From the NCBI GenBank assembly GCA_022606425.2, contig JAHDVF020000463.1:1-64000 (forward strand): DNA of 64,000 nt, given 5' to 3'. Below, one piece after another: positions 56,001-64,000 of the stretch. Made by a program: the position numbers and the translations under genes. The stretch's first letter is position 1. The number at the start of each line of letters is the position of its first letter. Source of the DNA: Lepidostoma basale (taxonomy: Eukaryota > Arthropoda > Insecta > Trichoptera > Lepidostomatidae). The notes under the pieces are model-generated. The model was not told the DNA's origin. It saw only the letters and a list, made by a program, of their open reading frames with translations, and made no database searches.

Positions 56001-59000
56001 AGCGGACCTATGCCCGTTCCGTGAGCGTTGCCCGGTGGTTTTTTAATGTTTTTAGCAATTAAATCTCAATTATTATAATTTTTTACTTCAATTATAATTA
56101 TATAAGGGGATTAGCTATAAATGTTCCTATTTTTCTGATTTAAAATCGCTAATTTTTTAACGCGTACTGACTACCCTACACCGGAACGCACGTTTTTATT
56201 TTAGCATCGTAAGGGAAAGGTTAAAATCATTTGATTATGTTAAAGAGGAAAATAAGATATATCCCACCTTCATCCTGATCCTCTCGGCCATCTGCAGGAA
56301 CTTCCCTGGCTCGTGGAAGCGAAGGGCTCTCCGGGTGCGGGCAGCCGGCCTCGTGGCCACCCGTCCATCGTACCAGGCGGCCTCCTCCTGCTCCTGTGGA
56401 GGCCGGGCGCCCAGTCCAAGACGCAGCTCCTCTCGCTTCTTGGCTCGGATATTTGCCTATTCGCACGAAAGATATCATTAATTCAGTGGGATAGATGACA
56501 CACAGGAGGCAGAATTATTGAATCAAGAGTAAATATTACATGTGATAGATGTCCATCTCTGTCCGAGAGGAATACAGTGGGATAGATGATGCATATGAGT
56601 CAGAATACTCCATAGTATCGAGAGTAAACATTGCTATTAACATATGATAGATATCCATCTCTATCCAAGAGGAATACAGTGGGATAGATGATGCAAATGA
56701 GTCAGAATAATCCATAGTATCGAGAGTAAACATTGCTATATACATATGATAGATGTCCATCTCTGTCCGAGAGGAATGCAGTGGGATAGATGATGCAAAT
56801 GAGTCAGAATACTCCATAGTATCGAGAGTAAACATTGCTATATACATATGCTAGATATCCATCTCTATCCGAGAGGAATAAAGTGGGATAGATAATGCAT
56901 ATGAGGCAGAATACTCGTAGAATGGAGAGGAAACATTGCTCTAGATGATACATATGATAGATGTCCATCTCTATCCGAGAGGAATACAGTAGGATAAATG
57001 ACACATACAAGGCAGAATACTCCGTAGAATCGAGAGAAAACATTGCTCTATAGATATGATAGATATCAATCTCTGTCCGAGAGGAATGCAGTGGGATAGA
57101 TGATGCATATGAGGCAGAATACTCAGTAGAATCAAGAGTGGACATTGCTCCATTCATATGAAAGATGTCCATCTCTGCCCGAGAAGAATGCAGTGGGATA
57201 GATGACACATTATACCAGGAGCACAAGAGCAATGGTCAGAATACTCCATTGAATCTAGAGTAATAGATAGATGATACATAAGTCTATATGATAGATAAGT
57301 CTATATGATAGATGATACATAATAATTCATGATTGTGTACCTTGAGTGTAGGCACCAGGTGCGGGAGTTCTATCCTTCGTCCTTCTCCATCAACGGGAAG
57401 ACCCTGAGGGTCCAGAAGCAGTGGTCGAGGGCCAGGTCCATCCCCCTCGCCAGCCGGAGCGCCTCCTGCTGCCGCAGCTAGGGCGGAGAGCTTTGACTGG
57501 ATCTTGGCTTGGAGAGAAGCCATGCGGCGCTGCTTCTCATACTCCTCGCGATTGGACACCGTCACGGCTAGAGCAAATCGGAAAACAATATGACATTAAA
57601 ACTGGATGAAAGTGTCATGAACAAAATAATGAAAGAGTCTTTGAGATGGTTTGGACACATGTAAACAACGTGAACGGAGCTAGAAATAGAGGACGATCCA
57701 GGAAAATGTGGTACTATCAACAATAACAATAACAAACCATCACGCCGTTTCTCCGCAGGGGTAAGCAGAGAATGGACCATCACACTTCTCTATCCTGACA
57801 CATCTCTCTAACTTCCTCCACATTCATACAGCGAGTCATACACGTACGTCGTATCCTCTGATTTCTAACATGACCAATCTTTAAATTTGATTACTTTGAT
57901 CATGCCATGTTTTCTTTGGTCTACCTTGATTCAGTACTCCATTTAACGTATACTTTCCTAACCATTCTTTCTTCATCCATGCTATCCATATGTCCGAACC
58001 AAAGCAGCACTATCAAATTAATCAAATATGAAATGTTGGTCATATAATGTTTCAGAGAAATCAACGTGCAACGTCTTATAGATTCTAATCTTGCTGTCTA
58101 TACGCATGTGCTAGATTCTTCAGGCATCCTGACACGGCAGAGGCTTATTTCATTTAATTATTATAGTATTGCTCCACGGTGTCCCCCTTGTGACCACGAC
58201 CAGCTTCTGCTACCTCCGTAGTATGATAGCAGGCTCGGGAGGTACGGAGGAAGATGTAGCCAGCAGACTCAACAAGGCAAGGGGAGCTTTCACTATGCTT
58301 CGCCCTGTATGGCGTTCCAGTATCATTTCCAGAAAGCTCAAGCTCCAAATATTCAGCAGTAGCGTTAAAAGCGTACTGCTGTACGCATGTGAGACTTGGA
58401 AATCTACCGCGGACATTATTGGATAACTCCAGGTGTTTATATTATAGATAGCTGCCTTCGCTCAATATTCAACATCTATTGGCCCCAAACCGTGGCAAAT
58501 GCCGTTCTCTGGACCATGGCAGGCGAAAAGCCAATTAGAGAACAAATCGCTAGACGCAAATGGCAGTGGATCGGTCACACTCTGAGACGGAACCCAGCCT
58601 GCATCGCTCAGGGCGCAATAGACTGGTCCCTTATGGGGGGAAAGAGGAAGCGGGGCAGACCTAGAGCCACCTGGAGAAGAGCCCTCAAGAAAAGCAGCAG
58701 GTCTCACTTGGGATGATGTTAGGCATCAGGCATGCGACAGAGTCGGTGAAGAAGGTTCCTTGAGGCCCTATTGCTCCTCGGGGTAAATGCAAACTTACTC
58801 GGCTGCGAGAACAGCATCGGCTTGACGACTCCTGGAGGCGGCATGCCCGGACCGAGCTGAGTACGAATCTGAGCGGCCGCAACCCGAGCTGCCGAAACGG
58901 CCGCAGCATTCGCCGGCGGTCTGCAACGTAATCAAAATACATCCGTCACAAGCGCAACCAAGGAATTAAAGCGAATGAATACATCCTAAAAATAAATAAT

Positions 59001-62000
59001 AATAATCTGGTAAGCGTGTTTACAAGAGATGCGAAAATGGAGAAAGACATTGAAAGAAGGGTCGTTGCTGGGAATAAAATAAATAAACAAAACACAAAAA
59101 ACAAACCATCACGCCATTTCTCCGCAGGGGTACGTAGAGAGAATGGACCGCCACACTACTCTATCCTGGCATAATTCTCCCGCCTCTTCTACATTCACAC
59201 ATCGTGACATGCACGCTCGTCCATTGTTCCTACGTCAAACATGGCCGCCTTTCAGTAATAGATTAATTCGGTCATGCCATGTCTTCCTTGACTTCCCTCT
59301 CCATTCACACTACTTGTATATATCTTTTTAACCATTCTTACCTCATCCATTCGTTCCATATGTCCAAACCATCCTAGTGACCCTTTCTTAATTTCATTTA
59401 TGATGCATTCCTTTCTTACTTCATCATTAGATATTCTATCATACATTGTTTTTCCGCACATCCTTCCTAGTGACCTCATTTCTACGGCAATGAAATAAGA
59501 AAGGAATGTAAGGCGGATGAATGCATGATAAATAAAATCAAGAAAGGGTCACTAAGATGGTTTGGACATATGGAACGAATGGATGAGGGAAGAATGTTTA
59601 AAAAGATAATATATACAAGAAGTGCGAATGGGAAAAGAAGTCGAGGAAGACCAAGGAAGACACGGTATGACCAAATTAATCAATTACTGAAAGACGGCCA
59701 TGTTGGAAATAGGAATATTTGACGAGCGTGCATGTCACGATGTGTGAATGTAGAAGAGGCGCGAGAGTTATGCCAGGATAGAACAATGTGGCGATCCATC
59801 CTCTCTGCCTACCCTTCTGGAGAAACGGCATGATGGTTAGTTAGTTAGTTAGTTAAGAATGGTGAAGAAAGTATATGTAAAAGACGTGAATGGAGCTAGA
59901 AATAGAGGAAGGTCGAGGAGAATATGGCATTGGGTTAACTAACTAACTAACTAACTAACTTACGCAGAAAGAATGGAACGCCACACTGTTCTGTCCTAAC
60001 ATACTTCTCTCGCTTCTCTACACTCATACATCTTGTCTTGCACGCACGTCGATTTCTCCGACTCCTCACGTGACCGACGTTTATGTTAAAAGTTGGAAGA
60101 AATGACGTGTGCGTGTATGATTGCTGTATGAATGTGGAGGAATCTAGAGAGGTGTGTCAGGATGGAGTAGTGTGGCGGTCCATTCTCTCGCCTACCCCTT
60201 CGGTTAAAAACGGCGTGATAGTTAGTTAGTTAGTTAGTTATCCTACTTTCATCCTTCTTTTGCCAACTCCAAGCGTCACTTCCATACCATTATTTTTTCA
60301 TTCATTCTTTCCATGTGTCGGAGCCATCTTAACGACCCTTTCATTATATTGTTCATAACACCATCATTCGCACCGCATTCACTTGTTATATTTTAATTGG
60401 ACACTTGACTTTAGAGAGTTTCTTGTCTTCCTGTTAGTTGGCTAGTTACTGACTTGGATTCCTCTCCCTTGAGTGCGCTGAGAGCCCTCTTCCGCTCCTC
60501 GATCTCCTTCTGCGCCGTGACCATCATCAGCCGGATCTTGTCAGCACTCAGCACCGCCATCTGAGCACCCACGGTGCCCTCTTCCGCGCCCTGTGGACAA
60601 ACAGTACCTTTATGCATGAAAGTGAAGTTTTAGCTGGCAAAATATGTGTATGATAGTGTCAAAAGCAAATATAAGAAGTGAATGCGGTGCGAATGAAAGT
60701 GTTATGAACAAAATAATGAAAGGATCATTAAGATGGTTTAAACACATGGTAAGAATGAATGAAGAAAGAATGGTAAAAAATAAATACGAGTATGTCAACG
60801 ATGTAAGTGCAATTAGAAATAGAGGAAAATGTGGCACGATCAATTAAATCAAATATTGAATGTCGGCCACGTGAGGAGTCGAAGAAATCAACTCGCGTGC
60901 ATGACAAGATGTATGAATGTAGAGGAAGTGTGACAGAACAGTGTGGCAGTCCATTATGCAAAATGATATGATAGAATACCGGACGACGAATTAAGGAAGA
61001 AATGTAAGGCAGATGATTGCATCATAAGTACAATTAAAAAAGGATCCCTGAGATGGTTTGGACATATGGAACAAATGGACGAGAGAAGAATGGTTAAAAT
61101 GTTGTATACAAGCAGTGTGAGTGGAAAGAAAAGCCGTGGAAGACCAAGGAAGCTTGAAATTACCAAATTAATCAAATACTGAAATGCGGCCACATTCGAA
61201 ATAGGAAAAATAGACGAGCGTGGATGTTACGAAGTATGAATGTAGAGTAATCTGAAGAGGTATGGCAGTCCATCCTCTCTGCCGGCTTAAATTTTACCTG
61301 TTCTCACTAGATGCCTTAAATTACAATATCTTTTTAGAAAATAAACTGATTTGATTGGTTAGAAAAAGAAGATATAGAATCTATCAAACCTTCTCTGATT
61401 GATTATTGCCATTTTCCTTCTTCCTCTTGTGCTCGTCCCTGTCCTTGTCCTTGTGGTCTTCCTTTCCCCTGTCCCGCTTCCTGGAAGATGAGGATCCCGT
61501 CGAAGACTTGAGGCGGTCCGAGTGCGCCTCCTCCGCCAGCTGCGACAGCCGCTCGGCGATCCTCGAAGCCTTCTTCGGGTCCACGATCGAGGACAGCTTG
61601 TCCGCCGTCTTCCGGCGATCATAACTGGAACGGCAAATGACAGAATTAGTTGGTTGCACAATAGCTTCGTTCCTTGTTCAAGACACAAGGCAAGACATTG
61701 CTCATCTGTGAACTTATAACTTTGCGATAAACCATCACGCCAAAGATAAGGCATGAAATGGACCATCATACTACTCTTTTCATGATAAATCTGTCTAGTT
61801 TTCAATCCATCCGTAGAGCTAATCATACAGGTACCTAGTCATGTGCGCACCTCGAGTCATAGCACAGCTTGAGTCATACACGCACCTAGTCATGGCGCAC
61901 CTCAAGTCATACAAGCATTTCGAGTCATACACACAAGTCGTGTCATACACGCAAGTTGAGTTATATGCGCACCTTGAGTCATACACGCACATCGAGTCTT

Positions 62001-62608
62001 ACATGCACCTCGAGTCATGTAAGTCAAATCATACACATAAGTTGAATCATACACGCACATCGAGTCATGCACACCTCTAGTCATACATGCGTGTATGCAC
62101 ATTGGGTCATACGCGAGACCTTAACCCACGCAAGCCGAATCATACACTCATGTCAAGTCATGCACACCTCGAGTCATGCGCACCTCAAGTCATATGCGCA
62201 CCTTGAGTCATGCGCGCACCTCGAGTCATACATGGACATTGAAAGAGACATCTGGAAAGAGTACTACCTCACTGACGTCAACATATTTAGGTTATTTCTG
62301 ATATGTAAGATTTTTTGATTTCATATTTTCTTTGTTACACCGTTTTTTGTGCCCAAATGAGTCGCCTAAATGTTTTTCGTTTGTTGTCTCATTTGTGTCA
62401 TGTATAAAAAAAAAAATTGAGTCATACACGCACATCGTACCAGTTCCACTTTTGTTAATAATAAAAAGTAATACCCGTTGGAAAGGCAGCTGGAGGCTGT
62501 GGCCAAGAGCGTGGAATCGGAGTACCCAAGGCAGCGGTAGATGGCCTTGTCTATGGACGGCCGCAGGTCCTCCACATCCCGGCGGGACAGGTGTGCCGAA
62601 GATGACAT
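50043..62608 (-). CDS. Prp3: Pre-mRNA-processing factor 3 (Prp3), complete 13-exon coding sequence
   Basis: U4/U6 small nuclear ribonucleoprotein needed for assembly of the U4/U6.U5 tri-snRNP in the nucleus. Exons: 62608-62475, 61624-61390, 60590-60454, 58920-58799, 57567-57341, 56456-56268, 55621-55494, 54603-54437, 53784-53637, 52197-51988, 51469-51320, 50969-50837, 50150-50043. All have GT-AG sites and agreeing phases, giving 695 residues (human about 683). Residues 1-75: N-terminal PWI-type domain ([20 protein letters not shown]). 80-120: Ser, Arg, Lys and Asp-rich. 130-165: [18 protein letters not shown]. About 255-495: PRP3 domain, with [47 protein letters not shown] and [20 protein letters not shown]. 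496-565: [20 protein letters not shown], which contacts U4/U6 RNA. About 560-680: C-terminal DUF1115-type ferredoxin-like domain. The stop directly meets a minisatellite. Confidence 0.96.
50230..50830 (-). mobile_element. LINE-B remnants flanking an unrelated 350-bp piece, Prp3 last intron
   Basis: 50237-50280 (ATGTCCAAACCAACGAAGTG) and 50632-50800 (TCTCCACTGCATTTATTCTG to ACACAAATT) are antisense LINE-B. Between them 50281-50631 has no similarity to LINE-B, with an inner inverted look (TAGGCGATTTCGCGGGC and ATCTCGCCTACGG). It may be a small transposon inserted in the LINE. Confidence 0.55.
50985..51305. repeat. Sat137 array in Prp3 intron (about 2.3 units)
   Basis: Same unit and orientation as at 6232, filling the 350-bp intron between the exons at 50969 and 51320 almost edge to edge. 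Confidence 0.93.
51530..51945 (+). repeat. Sat97 array in Prp3 intron (about 4.2 units)
   Basis: Units with GTGAAGGCTAGAGAAGCGTG, in plus orientation, so antisense to the Prp3 transcript. Some carry GCGGTCCACC, others GTCATCCACC, both seen in other arrays. Confidence 0.93.
52408..52738 (-). mobile_element. LINE-B copy, minus, in Prp3 intron
   Basis: Starts AACTAACTAACTAACCATCA. A 100-residue minus frame (52425-52727) is open: [20 protein letters not shown] to [11 protein letters not shown]. Near-identical to copies at 28018 and 33985, which marks a recently active subfamily. Confidence 0.88.
52900..53560 (+). mobile_element. LINE-A copy, longest 5' reach
   Basis: An open stretch 52907-53314: [60 protein letters not shown] and [12 protein letters not shown] 10-nt deletion then shifts the frame. 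It ends with [17 protein letters not shown] codons, a missing stretch, and (GAAGAA)n. Confidence 0.85.
54008..54345 (-). mobile_element. LINE-A copy, minus, in Prp3 intron
   Basis: 97-residue open minus frame: [60 protein letters not shown], ending [14 protein letters not shown]. Confidence 0.85.
54650..55480. repeat. Sat97 units split by a LINE-D insertion
   Basis: Reverse Sat97 parts at 54650-54720 (ending GCGTGTCGTGCACT) and 55305-55480 (starting GTCGTGCACTGTTCC). The word GTCGTGCACT occurs at both edges of the LINE-D copy, as a target-site duplication of about 10 bp. Confidence 0.75.
54721..55304 (+). mobile_element. LINE-D copy with 3' open frame
   Basis: Codons include [60 protein letters not shown] and [20 protein letters not shown], ending WREEG-stop and AAGAAGATGACGAAGAA. 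This end is typical of insect RTE-type LINEs. 5' part frameshifted. It lies in the Prp3 intron. Confidence 0.85.
55680..56225 (+). mobile_element. Dispersed element DE, copy 2, in Prp3 intron
   Basis: Reverse of 8335-8860. Starts TGGGTGTCTTCTACACGTTG and ends ATCGTAAGGGAAAGG. It contains the GC-rich core CTCGCCGTCCCGCCGCGCCG at 55952-55971. The part 55695-55815 matches the Sat138 unit. Confidence 0.75.
56470..57265. repeat. Diverged Sat137-related array (about 7 units of about 110-137 bp)
   Basis: Units GATAGATGTCCATCTCTGTC plus GAGAGGAATACAGTGGGATA and GCAGAATACTCCATAGTATC. The left units are shorter and diverged, the last at about 57130-57240 is close to the standard Sat137. It fills the Prp3 intron between 56457 and 57340. 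Confidence 0.88.
57600..58075. mobile_element. Two LINE-B fragments in inverted arrangement
   Basis: Plus 57605-57720 (GAAAGTGTCATGAACAAAAT, RWFGHM codons) and minus 57735-58010 (CATCACGCCGTTTCTCCGCA). (CAATAA)n-like spacer between them. In the Prp3 intron. Confidence 0.7.
58160..58778 (+). mobile_element. LINE-A copy, plus, in Prp3 intron
   Basis: [60 protein letters not shown], and after a stop the [20 protein letters not shown] to RATWRRAL block. It lacks its 3' end and stops about 20 bp from the donor side of the exon at 58799. Confidence 0.85.
59000..59855. mobile_element. LINE-B inverted cluster, part 1
   Basis: Plus 59005-59085, minus 59100-59488 and plus 59489-59850. The minus and plus copies share the [19 protein letters not shown] region at 59340-59390 and 59540-59600, about 150 bp apart. 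The last copy ends CGGCATGATGGTTAGTTAGT. Confidence 0.82.
59856..60420. mobile_element. LINE-B inverted cluster, part 2
   Basis: Short alternating pieces: plus 59856-59925, minus 59935-60075 beginning (AACT)n, plus 60080-60240 ending (GTTA)n, minus 60240-60420. In the Prp3 intron next to the exon at 60454. Confidence 0.75.
60620..61290 (+). mobile_element. Two LINE-B copies, plus, in Prp3 intron
   Basis: 60620-60958 ([20 protein letters not shown] region, with several deletions) and 60965-61285 ([20 protein letters not shown]). The second preserves the uninterrupted junction GATTGCATCATAAG used to read the insertion at 3419. Confidence 0.78.
61725..61835 (-). mobile_element. LINE-B scrap, minus
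   Basis: AAACCATCACGCCAAAGATA and ATGGACCATCATACTACTCT are a decayed antisense LINE-B end. Confidence 0.55.
61838..62245. repeat. Minisatellite in first Prp3 coding intron
   Basis: About 20 units of CGAGTCATACACGCACCT and variants, about 17-22 bp each. Open frames on both strands here are by-products. Confidence 0.85.
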
Positions 62609-62623
62609 GGCTTCCGAAGATCA
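62609..62623 (-). other. Prp3 5' untranslated piece after a splice acceptor
   Basis: On the minus strand TTTTTTCTGCAG precedes 62623, followed by 15 nt and the start codon at 62608. This suggests an upstream non-coding exon, not located in the window. Confidence 0.5.
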
Positions 62624-62644
62624 CTGCAGAAAAAACATACAAAA

Positions 62645-62832
62645 TTTTTAACTAGCTAACAATCACGCCCTCTCTCCGAATGGGCAGGCAGAAATAATGG
62701 ACTGCAACACTTTTCTTTCCTGACACACTTCTCTCGCTTCCTCGACAAGTCGATTTCTCCGGCTCCTCACGTGGCCGACATTCAAAATTTCATTTATTTG
62801 ATCGTACCATGTTTTCCTCGGTCATCCTCTTT
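62645..62832 (-). mobile_element. LINE-B fragment, minus
   Basis: AACTAGCTAACAATCACGCC to ACCATGTTTTCCTCGGTCAT, the 3' end antisense. It breaks into the LINE-A copy to its right and resumes at 63385 with CCACGTTTTCCTCGGTCATC. Confidence 0.78.
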
Positions 62833-63384
62833 CCAGGGGAGCTATGCTTCGCCCTGTATGGCGTTCCGGTATCATTTCGAGAAAGCTCAAGCTCCAAATA
62901 TTCAGCAGTAGCGTTAAAAGCGTACTGCTGTACGGATGTGACACTTGGAAATCTACCGCGGACGTTATTGGAAAACTCCAGGTGTTTATATTATAGATAG
63001 CTGCCTTCACTCAATATTCAACATCTATTGGCCCCAAATAGCCTCCAGTGTCAAATGCCGTTCTCTGGACCATGGCAGGCGAAAAGACAATTAGAGAACA
63101 AGTCGCTAGACGCAAATGGCAGTGGATCGGTCACACTCTGAGACGGAACCCAGCCTGCATCGCTCAGGGCGCACTAGACTGGTCCCCTGTGGAGGGAAAG
63201 AGAAAGCGAAGCAGACCTAGAGCCACCTGGGGAAGAGCCCTGCAGGACGAGGTTAAGGTTGCAGGCCTCACTTGGGATGATGTTAGGCATCAGGCATGCG
63301 ATAGAGTCGGGTGGAGAAGGTTCCTTGAAGCCCTATGCACCACGGAGGTGTGACAGGACAAAAAGAAGAAGAAAGAAGAATACC
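62833..63384 (+). mobile_element. LINE-A insertion inside a LINE-B copy
   Basis: 101-residue open frame 63048-63353: [60 protein letters not shown], ending [14 protein letters not shown] and (GAA)n. The LINE-B words TACCATGTTTTCCTCGGTCATCC (left, from 62806) and TACCACGTTTTCCTCGGTCATCC (right, from 63381) overlap by more than 20 bp, giving a long target-site duplication with one mismatch. Confidence 0.85.
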
Positions 63385-63665
63385 ACGTTTTCCTCGGTCA
63401 TCCTCTATTTCCCGTTCCATTTACATCATTAACATTTCTTTCCGTGTGTCCAAACCATCTTAATGATCCTTTCATTATTTTGTTCATAACACTTTCATTT
63501 GCACCGCATTCACTTCTTATATTTTCATTCGACACTATCATACACAGATTTTTCACATTCGTCTGAGAGATCTCATTTCTACTGCATTTATTCTACTTTC
63601 ATCCTTCTCTTGCCAGTTCCATGCTTCACTTCCATACATAAGGGTCGGTACAAGAAATCCAAAAT
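63385..63665 (-). mobile_element. LINE-B, continuation of the split copy
   Basis: TCATCCTCTATTTCCCGTTC to TACATAAGGGTCGGTACAAG, the upstream part of the copy begun at 62645. Minus codons include [16 protein letters not shown]. Confidence 0.8.
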
Positions 63666-63699
63666 TTTAACCAATAGCAAATACAACCAATGAAGCTAG

Positions 63700-63930
63700 T
63701 ATTATAAATATATGATAGAATAACGAAATAAGGAAAAAATTTAAGGCAGATGATTGCACCATAAGTAAACCTCAACAAACCATCACGCCGTTTCACTGAA
63801 AGGGTAGGCAGAGAGAATAGTTGATTCTTCAGACTCCTAACATGGCCAAACTTTAAAATGATTAATCTGGTCATGCCAAGATTTCCTGGGTCTTCCTCGA
63901 TTTCTTTTTCCATTCACACTATTTGTCTTT
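63700..63930. mobile_element. LINE-B fragments, inverted pair
   Basis: Plus 63705-63770 (GATAGAATAACGAAATAAGG) and minus 63780-63930 (CATCACGCCGTTTCACTGAA to CACTATTTGTC). Confidence 0.65.
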
Positions 63931-64000
63931 ATAGGAGAAACAAGGACATGAGGACTGACAGCAAGGTGCATCTATAAGACCTGTGTGCGACCAATCCTCA
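63931..64000 (+). mobile_element. LINE-C fragment running off the window
   Basis: RNKDMRTDSKVHL, a stop, then TCVRPIL in a shifted frame; matches LINE-C at 7556-7620. Confidence 0.75.

Noticed and set aside
59825..60240. Telomere-like repeats (GTTAGTTAGTTA)
   Set aside because: The unit is TTAG, not TTAGG, and is always directly at the LINE-B 3' end.
61841..62318. Short frames such as [18 protein letters not shown]
   Set aside because: Minisatellite of CGAGTCATACACGCACCT units in a Prp3 intron.

Overview
The window is nuclear DNA of an animal, most likely an insect and probably a moth or butterfly. It has spliced genes with GT-AG introns, non-LTR retrotransposon (LINE) 3' ends in many copies, a tRNA-derived SINE, a P-element-like transposon with a THAP domain, and unusually many tandem repeats. 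The order is inferred from general TE style, not from a marker gene. No bacterial or viral genes are seen.

Layout. 0-3.1 kb: the last three exons of mortalin (Hsc70-5/HSPA9, + strand). 3.1-12.5 kb: LINE fragments, three satellite arrays and one young LINE with a 12-bp target-site duplication. 12.6-17.1 kb (perhaps to 19.5 kb): a six-exon minus-strand gene for a 249-residue protein I do not recognise. 19.7-24.2 kb: two large minisatellites with 16-bp and about 31-bp units. 25.4-37.5 kb: a five-exon plus-strand gene for a 217-residue coiled-coil protein, whose second exon has a LINE inserted exactly at its splice acceptor. 38.3-42.4 kb: a P-element-like transposase gene, near complete with two 1-nt frame breaks. 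45.2-46.9 kb: an intronless 14-finger C2H2 zinc-finger gene (minus). 50.0-62.6 kb: the complete 13-exon coding sequence of the U4/U6 snRNP protein Prp3 (PRPF3, minus), 695 residues, with introns filled by repeats.

Repeat names used below are local labels. LINE-A: 3' end encoding the [14 protein letters not shown] tail, ending in A/G-rich sequence. LINE-B: tail [15 protein letters not shown], ending in (TTAG)n with almost no 3' UTR. LINE-C: YADD-containing, ending in (GAA)n. LINE-D: tail [18 protein letters not shown]: a 3' end with an (AAATC)n-type tail. LINE-H: tail VGRRQLSWLRNIK. DE: a dispersed element of about 540 bp. IR-F: a dispersed element with inverted-repeat ends. Sat97, Sat137 and Sat138 are tandem arrays named by unit length.

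The main result is that three of the tandem-repeat families look like pieces of these mobile elements. Sat97 matches the coding 3' end of LINE-B, Sat137 matches the 3' end of LINE-E, and Sat138 matches part of DE. Sat97 and Sat137 recur at six or more separate places in both orientations, many of them inside introns. The second notable result is the LINE-B insertion at 28.0-28.8 kb, whose 7-bp target-site duplication contains the AG of a splice acceptor, so the acceptor now exists twice.
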